From assembly GCA_017654935.2 (NCBI GenBank), contig CM065686.1:22605212-22669211 (forward strand): 64,000 nucleotides of DNA, written 5' to 3'. Below the pieces are notes generated by a model. The model worked only from the letters and a program-made list of their open reading frames with translations, did not search any database and had not been told where the DNA came from. Of this stretch, positions 1 to 13,372 are shown piece by piece. The DNA comes from Phymorhynchus buccinoides (taxonomy: Eukaryota; Mollusca; Gastropoda; Neogastropoda; Raphitomidae). A program made the translations under genes and the position numbers. Numbering within the stretch: the first letter of the stretch is position 1; each line of letters starts with the position of its first letter.

Positions 1-89
1 GGCCTAAAGACCGAAGCGGAAGGAAAAAACACCACCAGACCTGATGATGATGGAAACCAGGGAGATGGGACCAAGATGACTTGTCATGT

Positions 90-153
<64 letters not shown>

Positions 154-603
154 CTTCATGATTAAAGCAATAAAGGGGACATAAAGTCCAAATAGAAGTT
201 AATCTCTATTGCAAGATTATAAGTAAATATAGGCTTGTATCTACAAATAAAAAAATTGATATTAGTTCAGATCAGCGTATAAACGCGATGGGAAAGTGCC
301 AGATTGAAGGTTTAAGGAGGCCACCATTTTGTGCCAGGTTGTGACATCACAGACTCAATTTCCCTTAGACTTCTCACAGTCTATTAAGATAAAACCAGGA
401 ACAAAGGTGACTTCATTCAACAGCAACCCTGACCTGCTACCCTCTGAGAAGCTAAAGAAAAGAAGGAAGGGTGAGAAGCTCTTAATTAATTGTACCTGAG
501 GGTGCCAGTCTGATGCTGATCTCAGTCAACAAAGAGCACACACACACATTCTCTCTCTCTTTTTCTCTCTATCTCTCCCTCTCTCTCTCTGTGTGACCTG
601 ATT

Positions 604-651
<48 letters not shown>

Positions 652-1258
652 TGCATGCATGCAGGAGGCAGGGGGATGCTCATATCAATGATCATATGAA
701 GTGTCATATCAACTGTCTTATTTCATTGCACAGTAGTTGTTGTTGCAAAGATCATGACTGTATGGTTGAGTTCTGTTTCTTCAGAAATGTGGGCTGCAGC
801 GTGAGACTATGAACCGGTGTAGCTCCTGTCGCGCTGTGGCCTACTGCTCCCACGACTGTCAGCGCGCCGACTGGAAGACCCACAGGCCTGTGTGCGGCGC
901 TGTGCTCGACAAACCTGCCACCCCGGCCGCCATGGATGATAGCCCAAAGAAAGGTTTGTCTTTAAGATATTCACCCCAAAACACAACACTGTTCATTGTA
1001 AGCTTTCGTATTTATTACAATACTTCATCAGGCTTCATTTGGTATTATTTGGTATTTGGTACTTTATAGTCACAGAGGCGTCTCTGTGAAATTCGGGTTG
1101 CTCCCACCTGGAGAGCGCATCGCAGCCAGAGGCGCGCCACCCAATATTTGTTTTGTTTTGCATGCGATTTTTGTCACTGATGATGAATTACATTTTGACC
1201 AAATGACAACTTTTTCGTTGCCACTGGGTTTAACGTGTGCTAAGTGCATGGGCACACG

Positions 1259-1289
<31 letters not shown>

Positions 1290-4200
1290 TCCACGTTCAG
1301 ACCGTTAAGGCCTAGTGCAGAATGAGAGGAAAAAATCCCCTGTACCCAGGTTCGAACTCGGGTTTACTTGACACGAAGCGAACGCGATACCACTGTGCCA
1401 CTCTACACCTCAAACCACTGCACTTGCACATCAAATACCAGCAATTTATAGGCAGAAAAAAAGGCTCACAATCATTCCATTATTTTGTAACAAAAGAAAG
1501 CTTTGTCTGCAGATGTCTGTGGTTGTTGTTGTTGTTGTTGTACCCTGGCTAAAAGACTCCAGGGATCATCTGAAAAGCTGAAGCACTTGAACGCGGTACA
1601 AATGGGATGAGAACATTACGCGTGTGACCGTCGGAGTGAGGCTGCCCACGTGGCGGGGTAATATCCATGGTGTTGACCATGATTTATTTACCCTTCCCTC
1701 CATGGGAATACTGGGGGGGGGGGGGGGGGGGGGGGGGGGTCTTTTTTTGTTATAAATAGTTCCCCCACCTTCTGGATGTTCTGTGCTCGTAACTTCCTCT
1801 AATCTGTTACTCTCTTTGACTCTGCCTTTTCCCCTTGCTTACTGTTATCTACTACCTTTCTGCCTAACCGGTCCATTCTTCTGCCTTTTTTCCAAGAAAA
1901 CACTTTCAAAAAGATTTCCTCCAGCCGAAGTTGGACTTGCTGGGCGTAACTATTTTCTAGTGAGGTGCATAACGGCAGCTTGACGCATCTGCGCTCATAA
2001 TTGACAGCAAACTGTCTGAGCTATTGAAGAAGAAGAAGAATTTACCCTTTCGCTAGCAGACATTTTTCAGCCCAAAATTTATGTCAAGCTTGCCTCGGTT
2101 AAGAAAAGTCTGCATCTAGAATACTGTTAATGCTCAATGCTCCCATGACATGTATCAAAACACGAATGAGGCTTTTCCTTATCTCCCTAAAGTAACAACA
2201 TAAGGTAATTATTGGATGACAGGTCCTAACTTTCGCGCCTTTTAGTGACAAGGATGATAAATCAGTGTGGTGGACCCCCCGTGGGGATACCGGCTGTGTG
2301 GGGTGTGTGTGTCTTCTGTACAAATAGATCCCCCACCTTCTGGAAGTTCTGTTCTTGTAACTTCCTCTAATCTGTCTCTCTCTTTGGCTCTGCCTTTTCC
2401 CTTGCTTTGTGTCATCTACTTACTATCTTTCTGACTTTTTGGCCCTGTTCGTTGCGCTCCTCCGAAATCAGAATGTGCCGGCTGAATGCAGTGAGGACAT
2501 CAGTGAAAACTGGAAAAGCGGACACATACGTACCCATTGTGACCTTATGGCATGGGAACGCAGAAGAAAAAGAAGTGTGGTGGAGAAATGTGGCATATGC
2601 AGCGAAAGGGATAACTTAAAAGTAATTACATTTCTAGAACGCATAATCTCTTAGATCTGTTATATTAGTTTGAGTTTTTTTTTAATCAGGTGCTCACACA
2701 TTTCTGAAAACAGGAATGTTTTGGTGTGTTACAGTTTTACATAGGAATTGAATATTTACGAATTGCTTTTTGTGAAAACTAGCACCTGTTGTGTATATAA
2801 GTGTTGTGTGGTGTGTGTGTGTGTTGTAATACAACTGTAATTTTAACATAAAAAACATGCTTAGTATAATCGATACAACCATATGGTGGAATCTTCCTAT
2901 TAAGGCTTTCTATAAGATGTGACCCCAAAACATTTTCACTGATTTTCCCCTTGTTGTTGTTGTTGTCGTTCCCTGGCTTAAAGACTCCAGGGATCATCCC
3001 AACAGCCGAAGCAATTAACTCTTGTACTACCATCGGCGGGTACACCCGCCGATGTTATCGGCTATGCGCTGACGCCATGGGTGGGTACGCCCGCCGAGTG
3101 CTTGGGGAAACACCGGTGTCCCCCATTACACTATTTTTAGTCAATGACATCACGCATTTCCTTTCATGCACGCATGCGCACTGTGTACCGGATAGACCAG
3201 TCTTGCAAATGGCTGCCTGTTGGCTTTCAACTGCGAAGTTTGGTGCTGCAAATCGGCGTTTTTTTGCGATGGAGATTGACGGCGATTTTAGGAAAAAGTT
3301 ACTACAAAATGGCGACAGCGACGACGAAGCTTTTGAAGGCTTTACAGCTGCAAAAATCAGTGAAACTGAACTTTAACGTATTAAAAAAGAGTTTGAAGTG
3401 GCAAATTTGTTACGTGATTTAGAAGTGATTTGTAGAGGAGAGTGCTGCAAATTTTTAGTGATTATTTTTTCAAATTAAGTGGCGTTTTGGGTAAAAATCT
3501 AAAAATTACTTGGTTAGTAACAGTAATTAGTAAGCCAAAAACGTTGGCAGTAGAAGAGTTAAACATTATGGTACAAATGCACCAGCTAAGGATGAGAACA
3601 TTACGCGTGTGACCGTTTTTTATTACCCCACCATGTGGGCAGCCACACTCCAACTTCGGAGGAGATTTCCCCCTTCATATTCAGACTACTGAGTGTGCAC
3701 CTCCACAATAAGACCATTCCCTATTAAGACCTTGGGGGGGGGGGGGGGGGGGGGGGGCTGATTTTTCAAGATCTTAAAAGCGAGGTTCTACTGTAGTATT
3801 ATAATTTTTTTTCCAATTGGGAACTGTAGTTCTAGAAGAAAAAAACAACGAACAAATCGGTTAAATCGACGCCAACAATTGTTTTGTTTTAGGGGCTGCT
3901 AACACCTCTTTGACGCCAACAATTTTTTTGTTTTAGGGGCAGCTAACACCTCCGACCTACACCAGCAAGCCCGGAAGACGTCGGTTTCCTCAGATTCTTC
4001 TTTGCCGAGAAAGGCACCAGGGGGGACCTCTTCTTCACCGGCCATCAGCTGGGACGAGGCCAGATCGCGGGCCTCCAAGAAGTATCCTGGACGTCGCATC
4101 GTGGACAAGTTCCCGGACCTGGCGCCGAACATCATGGGGATGGTGATGAGGGGGATGGTGGCCGTGTTGAAGATGGGAGTTGTCTACCCTCACTACCTTC

Positions 4201-7200
4201 ATCATGGCAGGTGTCTGGAGGTATAAACGGTCTTGTGGAGCAATGTAGTGTGTGTGTTCTCTGTGTCTGTCTGTGTGTGTTTTATGTGTCCCTGAAAACT
4301 TGCGTGCATGCGGGCTTGTGAGCGTGTGTGTGTCCATGGAAACGGGCATGTATGCATGCTTGTGTTTGTGTGTGTGTGTGTATGTGTGTGTGTGTGTGTG
4401 CGTGTGTGTGTGCATGCGTGTGTGTGTGTGCATGTGTGTGTGTGCATGTGTGTGTGTATCCATGTTGTATCTGAAAATCCACGAAACCCTGTTATTTGAA
4501 ATTCTAGGACGCTGAAGGCAACACATTGTTCGTTCTCTTCCAAACGTCCCAAGATCTGGAGCTGTATTTCTGATTTTGTTTTAACAGTTTCTTACTGCCT
4601 TACAAATAAGATACAGTAGAAAGAAACTTATACTAGTCGCATTTGACCTTTTTCACTACGTAGCACGCACATAAGTGTGGTAGAAGTTTCCTTCGTTCGG
4701 TATGCAGCACGCATATACTTTATTATTTTTACTATAAGGCAATACTTTTTGTCTTAGACTGAGATCCCTGCGCCTGATAATATGACTACTAATAAAGTAA
4801 GAAAATATGAGAACTAAATCTGAATTTTTGGCATAATTTTGGGTGTGCGCCTTATAGTAAGGTTCGCTTTATATTCAGAAAAATACCATATGTGTGTTGA
4901 CTTTGATTGTGAACAGTACACGTCCAAGTATGGTCTAAGGGACAAAGCTTCTTTAATTGTATTCAACAATCAGTTATCTGTCTTCTGTGTGCTTTCTTTT
5001 GTGCGAAACTAGGCTAAATTGGTCACAAGCAGCTTTTCAAAAGACCAACTGAAAGCGTGGCCAGTAGTGGCAAAAAGGCAACAAAAAACCCACTATCAGA
5101 ACAAGATGGGTATGTTTGTGTTCCTGCATTTCTGGTGTGATAATGGAAAACATAGTCGAAGAAACTTGATGTGGTTATAGGTAGAGACTTGTCCTGTCCA
5201 ACAATACCAAACACTCACACTTGATATGCAAACAAAGCAAGCAAAAGTAGATATGAAAATTGTCGATTTTACTACGTCTGTGGTGAAAAGCTACTGGGAA
5301 TCAGTACGGGGTGAAAGAGTTAAGGAGCAAGGGTCTCAGCCTGGAAAGAGAAGTATGTATTACCTTATAGCCCGTAAAATATGGTATGTGTGTGTATGCA
5401 TGTGTGGGCCACATACCTCTTTGTATGTACCACATGGATGCAAGTGCAGGGATTGAGGTCCCAAAACCTGAAACTAGAATTCCTGAAAACCTCAAAAATC
5501 CGAAATGAAAAATCATAGGAACATAAACATTCACACTGAACTTCATGAACATCCGAAATGAAAAATTCTCATACAACCAAACTTTTGTTGAGCATGGGAA
5601 GGGAGGGAGGTGGAAGGAGTGGGGGGTTAGTATAGATGGTGCTTGACACTCTTTTGGGAACGTTACTCCAACCTGGAACATTCACAAACAACAAACACAT
5701 TTTTTTTAGTGGGGGGCTTATACAAGGTACTTTACAGTATTGTGTTTTATTACCAATTTTGTGGGATGCATTTTTTTGGGTCACACAATCCACAAAACCT
5801 GTTACAGTGGAACATCCGTTATAAGACCTCCCATTATAAGACTCCCTCCAACATAAGACCTACTTCTCTGAGACATTGCCCTTCTTTGTAATATTAAAAT
5901 CACCTCCCTTATAAGACCTCATTTTGGATGATTTTTTTTGAAGGTCTTATGAGGGAGGTTCCACTGTTATTTCAAATTTCAGGACGCTGAAGGCAACCCA
6001 TCGTTTGTTATCTTCTACACGCCCAAAGACCCGCGGCCTTGTTTCCGCTACAACCAGCTGCGGGAGGGCAACTTCCTGTGCTACGAGAACGCCCACATGC
6101 ACTTCTTCATGGACGACACGGTGGGACTGCGCATTGACGATCCACGAGAGGTCCACATTCTGGAACCGTAAGACATCATCCTGAAAAAGAAAATAAACTG
6201 GCAAAGCAAAAAAAAACCACCCCCACCCCAAAACACCCACATCAGGTGTTTCTCACGCTCTCTTACTTTATAATTGTTCACTTCAAAATGACTTCCGCCG
6301 CTTTCTGTGGTCGATCTGCCAGACCACACGCATGTAATAGATTGCACACTGGTGGAGACTTCTTCTTCTTCTTCTTCTTCTGCGTTCCCAGGCCATATGG
6401 CCATAATGGGTAAGTTATACCTACGTGTCCGGTTTTCAGTTTTCACTGGTCTCCCTGCTGCGTACAGCCGACACATTCCAATTTCGGAGGAGCTCAAAGG
6501 AGAAACATTATTTGGAAGATTTAAATTAAAAAAAGGCAGGAGAATGGACCAGAAAGATAGAAGATGATAGCAAAGACTGTACAGGGGAAGATAAACATCC
6601 GGTCTCTTTTCCCTATATGAGTAGTGAGGACAGAAACACTGGTTATGTCCCTTTGAAACGTGACACACTTTACACATTGATAGGCCAGTTGAATTCTCCG
6701 TTCAAGTTCCAGTCCGAGTTTTTGGATAGCCTCCACTGTGAATAGTGTACACGTCCCCACTAACGATAACTCTATCAGCCCGGTTCGCCGAGCTTTTAAG
6801 TAATCCATCTTACCCTTTTAGAATATCTTTGATGATAGAAAGCAAAGGGAAAAGGCAGAGTCAAAGAGAGTGGCAGATTAGAGGAAGTTACAAGCACAGA
6901 AGTTGGGGGAACTATTTTTACCCCCCCTCTCCCCCGGGTATCCCCATGGGGAGTGGTGGAAGCAATAGGAGATGTTGATTCACTGTGGCACAGTGGCACA
7001 TTGAATGGTAGCAAACTAAAGTAACACTTGAGCAGATGTGCTGGGAGTACATTTTTATTGCCATTACATTTCGGGCAAACTGACATTACAGACATTTTCC
7101 TTGGGTTATCAGTACAGGAACAATTCTGCAAAGTTTCATTGTGGTTGGTTCCGTATATGTGACAATATATTCTTTGTTATATAAAAAAAATCAGATCAAC

Positions 7201-7594
7201 TGGGAGCACATTTAAATGGCTTGCTGTTAAGTGAACTGACATGCCAGAACATCAGGACAAGTTGTGTTGAAACCAGTATAGTAGTACAGGCACAATGAAG
7301 TGGAATATATTTTTCGTCACATACAGACATGCGCGTGCACACACACGCACACACACACACAGCCCTAGTATTTTGTACATGATTATCGTATTGTGTTTTT
7401 GCGGAACATGTGTATTTTTCCATATTTTTCATTGCACATTGATTTTTCTTTGCAATTTTGGTTTTTTATTTAATTGTTTGCTTCAGTTGTGTTTCTCATT
7501 TATTTATGACGACAGGATGAAAAAAAGCTTTGTTTAGCTTATTCCTTTATCGTCAGTAAAGATCATTTTGACTTTGACTTGACTTGACTTGACG

Positions 7595-7645
<51 letters not shown>

Positions 7646-10600
7646 CATGGAAATGCACAGGCCCTCGTTCCAGTTACAATGTACTCCCATTTTATAGAAC
7701 TGGGAGTGCTAAAAAAAAGTAATTATAAAGTGTGCTCTTCGGGCGGAAAGGGGTCCCCGGTGGAAAAAGTTCTGGTCTGAAACGAACGTTGGGAAGGTCT
7801 ATATGTCAGACATGAGACCAGAGGAGGTGAAATTTCCTGAAATGTTCCCCGAGGACCAGTGTAGACCCCTGGTTGTCCTAAAAAACATCCTGATCCTGAT
7901 CCAAGAAATTATAATGAAGTGGCTGTTGGAAGTGGGCTTCATCTGAATGGGATGAACATGCTACATTGGCTTGTGGATTTGGGTGGCAACTGGGACATGA
8001 TTGCTTCATCTGAATGGGATGAACATGCTACATTGGCTTGTGGATTGGAGTGGCAATGGGGCATGATTGCTTCATCTGAATGGGATGAACATGCTACATT
8101 GGCTTGTGGATTTGAGTGGCAACTGGGGCATGATTGCTTCATCTGAATGGGATGAACATGCTACATTGCTTGTGGATTTGAGTGGCAACTGGGGCATGAT
8201 TGCTTCATCTGAATGGGATGAACATGCTACATTGGCTTGTGGATTGGAGTGGCAACTGGGGCATGATTGCTTCATCTGAATGGGATGAACATGCTACACT
8301 GGCTTGTGGATTTGAGTGGCAACTGGGGCATGATTGCTTCATCTGAATGGGATGAACATGCTACATTGGCTTGTGGATTGGAGTGGCAACTGGGGCATGA
8401 TTGCTTCATCTGAATGGGATGAACATGCTACACTGGCTTGTGGATTGGAGTGGCAGCTGGGGCATGATTGCTTCATCTGAATGGGATGAACATGCTACAT
8501 TGGCTTGTGGATTTTGGCAACTGGGGCATGATTGCTTCATCTGAATGGGATGAACATGCTGGATTGGCTTGTGGATTGGAGTGGCAACTGGGGCATGATT
8601 GCTTCACTGAATGGGATGAACATGCTACACTGGCATTGTGGATTGGAGTGGCAACTGGGGCATGATTGCTTCATCTGAATGGGATGAACATGCTGGATTG
8701 GCTTGTGGATTTGAGTGGCAACTGGGGCATGATTGCTTCATCTGAATGGGATGAACATGCTACACTGGCTTGTGGATTTGAGTGGCAACTGGGGCATGAT
8801 TGCTTCATCTGAATGGGATGAACACGCTACATTGGCTTGTGGATTTGAGTGGCAACTGGGGCATGATTGCTTCATCTGAATGGGATGAACATGCTACATT
8901 GGCTTGTGGATTGGAGTGGCAGCTGGGGCATGATTGCTTCATCTGAATGGGATGAACATGCTACACTGGCTTGTGGATTTGAGTGGCAACTGGGGCATGA
9001 TTGCTTCATCTGAATGGGATGAACATGCTACATTGGCTTGTGGATTTGAGTGGCAACTGGGGCATGATTGCTTCATCTGAATGGGATGAACATGCTACAT
9101 TGGCTTGTGGATTGGAGTGGCAGCTGGGGCATGATTGCTTCATCTGAATGGGATGAACATGCTACACTGGCTTGTGGATTGGAGTGGCAACTGGGGCATG
9201 ATTGCTTCATCTGAATGGGATGAACATGCTACATTGGCTTGTGGATTGGAGTGGCAACTGGGGCATGATTGCTTCATCTGAATGGGATGAACATGCTACA
9301 TTGGCTTGTGGATTTGAGTGGCAACTGGGGCATGATTGCTTCATCTGAATGGGATGAACATGCTGGATTGGCTTGTGGATTGGAGTGGCAACTGGGGCAT
9401 GAATCTGAATGGGATGAACATGCTACATTGGCTTGTGGATTGGAGTGGCAACTGGGGCATGGGGCATATTGCTTCATCTGAATGGGATGAACATGCTACA
9501 TTGGCTTGTGGATTGGAGTGGCAACTGGGGCATGATTGCTTCATCTGAATGGGATGAACATGCTACATTGGCTTGTGGATTGGAGTGGCAGCTGGGGCAT
9601 GATTGCTTCATCTGAATGGGATGAACATGCTGGATTGGCTTGTGGATTGGAGTGGCAACTGGGGCATGATTGCTTCATCTGAATGGGATGAACATGCTAC
9701 ACTGGCTTGTGGATTGGAGTGGCAACTGGGGCATGATTGCTTCATCTGAATGGGATGAACATGCTACATTGGCTTGTGGATTTGAGTGGCAACTGGGGCA
9801 TGATTGCTTCATCTGAATGGGATGAACATGCTACATTGGCTTGTGGATTTGAGTGGCAACTGGGGCATGATTGCTTCATCTGAATGGGATGAACATGCTA
9901 CATTGGCTTGTGGATTTGAGTGGCAACTGGGGCATGATTGCTTCATCTGAATGGGATGAACATGCTACATTGGCTTGTGGATTGGAGTGGCAACTGGGGC
10001 ATGATTGCTTCATCTGAATGGGATGAACATGCTACATTGGCTTGTGGATTTGAGTGGCAACTGGGGCATGATTGCTTCATCTGAATGGGATGAACATGCT
10101 GGATTGGCTTGTGGATTTGAGTGGCAACTGGGGCATGATTGCTTCATCTGAATGGGATGAACATGCTACATTGGCTTGTGGATTGGAGTGGCAACTGGGG
10201 CATGATTGCTTCATCTGAATGGGATGAACATGCTGGATTGGCTTGTGGATTTGAGTGGCAACTGGGGCATGATTGCTTCATCTGAATGGGATGAACATGC
10301 TACATTGGCTTGTGGATTTGAGTGGCAACTGGGGCATGATTGCTTCATCTGAATGGGATGAACATGCTGGATTGGCTTGTGGATTTGAGTGGCAACTGGG
10401 GCATGATTGCTTCATCTGAATGGGATGAACATGCTACATTGGCTTGTGGATTGGAGTGGCAACTGGGGCATGATTGCTTCATCTGAATGGGATGAACATG
10501 CTACATTGGCTTGTGGATTGGAGTGGCAACTGGGGCATGATTGCTTCATCTGAATGGGATGAACATGCTAGATTGGCTTGTGGATTGGAGTGGCAACTGG

Positions 10601-13332
10601 GGCATGATTGCTTCATCTGAATGGGATGAACATGCTACATTGGCTTGTGGATTTGAGTGGCAACTGGGGCATGATTGCTTCATCTGAATGGGATGAACAT
10701 GCTGGATTGGCTTGTGGATTTGAGTGGCAACTGGGGCATGATTGCTTCATCTGAATGGGATGAACATGCTACATTGGCTTGTGGATTGGAGTGGCAACTG
10801 GGGCATGATTGCTTCATCTGAATGGGATGAACATGCTACACTGGCTTGTGGATTGGAGTGGCAACTGGGGCATGATTGCTTCATCTGAATGGGATGAACA
10901 TGCTACATTGGCTTGTGGATTGGAGTGGCAACTGGGGCATGATTGCTTCATCTGAATGGGATGAACATGCTAGACTGGCTTGTGGATTTGAGTGGCAACT
11001 GGGGCATGATTGCTTCATCTGAATGGGATGAACATGCTACACTGGCTTGTGGATTGGAGTGGCAACTGGGGCATGATTGCTTCATCTGAATGGGATGAAC
11101 ATGCTACACTGGCTTGTGGATTGGAGTGGCAACTGGGGCATGACTGCTTCCTCTGAATGGGATGAACATGCTACATTGGCTTGTGGATTGGAGTGGCAAC
11201 TGGGGCATGATTGCTTCATCTGAATGGGATGAACATGCTACACAGACAGAGACCAGCCGCCAGTGGCTTGTGGATTGGAGTGGCAACTGGGGCATGACTG
11301 CTTCCTTCATGCTTCCATCAGCCAGTCCCAATCTATACCCCCCCCCCCCCCAATTTCTCAATGGATTTACACTTATCTCAAGAACAGCCATGCTGGTTTT
11401 AACATTTCCTGAAAAATCTCACGTCTGCTATGTGGCTGTTCATCAGAAAGGCAAGTTCCAGAGTTTGTATGCTGAGTTCTTGTAAAGGACCTCTGTCTAC
11501 CGGAATTTAAATTTTTTTTTTTTTAATGAGTAAGAATAGACAGAAAGTACCAATTTCCCCCCATTATTGTTATTGTGTGCAGGACCCCAACCAGCAGCAC
11601 TACTTCCCCAGGTGCAGCCGCCTCCCCTTCCCATTCCCCTGCCCCTGATCCCTCTCCTCCCTCCTCCACTGGGGACAGCTGGCGAAGGGCCCGCGAAAAG
11701 GCTGCAGCCATGTTCCCAGATGTGGAAGTCATTGACAGGTTTCAGGATATCGACCAACGGGATTTGAAAGAGGTAATGAAGCATGACAAAATCAGACATA
11801 ATGGAACTGTTGCATAAATTCAGAATTTGATTTCAGAAGATGGAGCTAAGATTCCTGATAAATACTCAGACAAAACAGAATTGAAATGTCTTTTTCTAGT
11901 TCAGATTTTACTGTTATTTTATTGTTGTTTAATCCTTTCATCGCCACAGTCACCTCTTGGCAATTTAACACCCAATGCCAATAAAACACATTTAGTCAGG
12001 GTCTGATATCCATTCATCTTTTGTTGTTAATTTGGGGAGATAAGGATAAGCCTAAAGTTACACCTGGGGGGCCGTTTCACAAGTAATTCACAAGGGCTAA
12101 TGTTACGGCGAACTTCCGGCATTGATAGAATACATTGAAACAAATGTGTCCTACATACACACGCACAAATGATACTGTTAGGGTTGTGGACGTTTTTTGG
12201 CTCTATAAAATATACTGATCAACTTATGTACATGTGGGTGTTTTTTTTATGCACTGTCACACAGTACATGGATGTCCTATCCTTAACGGCCTACCCCAAC
12301 GAACCCGGCACCCTCTTCTACAAAATGCTCCCCCCGGAACAGATCAGCATGACTGGGGAGGAGGTTAGGGTGACGCTAGTTGTAGAACTGGTGTCCCCTG
12401 TGTCAGGCCCGGCCTTCATGCGCCACTGGATTGTCAAGGTAGGGGTGAAAATACATCATTGACTCCTATGTTCTTGTTGTCGTGCCCTGGCTTAAAGACT
12501 CCAGGGATCATCCCAACGGCCGAAGCACTCGAAAAAACATGAAGGTTCATATGCACCAGTTAAGGATGAGAACTTGCATGTTTTGATTACCCCGCCACGT
12601 GAGCAGCCACACTCCGACTTCGGAGGATTTTTGACTGATGATGTTATGCTATGAGCTTGCCATGGCTTATGACAATCTGCGCATAACTATGCCGAATGTA
12701 ACAACATTTTTATGTAGCCTTGGTGTTCTAGCCTATGTCAGTTGGTCTGACACAGCCTTATGCCAAGGCGGGATTGACTCCTATGAGAAAAGCAAACACA
12801 TGGCTTCTGCTGCTGTTTCTCTTTTCTTTTCCTCCCTTTTCGTTTGTTTCGGATCTTTGTGTGAAGCGACATGACACTGGTTCGTTGGGACACAAATGAG
12901 ACAATTTTGCTATTTTTGATTGTGAACAGTTTAGTACTTTTGGCTTAGAAACATGGAGCTTGTTGCCATGCAGAGAGAAAAACATTTTTTTAAAAATAAA
13001 ATTTTACTTTTGCCCAAAATTTTCATCACTACTAGCGCAACGCCTAGTACTGGTAATACCAAGTACTGGTAATGCCTAGTACAGGTAATGCCAAGTACCG
13101 GTAACGCAGAGTAGCGGTTTTGCTGGGTCCACAAAATATTATATAATTACTTTTGTGGCTCTCCTTCTTTCTATCTTCTTATCTCATCTTGTTCTACTCC
13201 CCACTGCACCCCCTCCCCAACCATCCTCCCGCCCCCCCGCCCCACCCCCCCCCCCCCTATGCCCCACCCCCACCCATCCGCTATTACTTTTGTTTCTCTC
13301 CCTCCTTCCATCTTCTTCTCTCATTGCGTTCT

Positions 13333-13372
<40 letters not shown>

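Noticed and set aside
3144..3422. Overlapping frames at 3.0-3.4 kb
   Set aside because: They lie inside the TTAA MITE and show no transposase motif.
7740..7930. Open stretch before the satellite ([15 protein letters not shown])
   Set aside because: Lacks a start, acceptor or phase that fits the MYND gene; no family recognised.
7919..11485. Satellite as CRISPR array or repeat-protein gene
   Set aside because: No unique spacers, eukaryotic context, and the 67-bp period rotates frame with stops.
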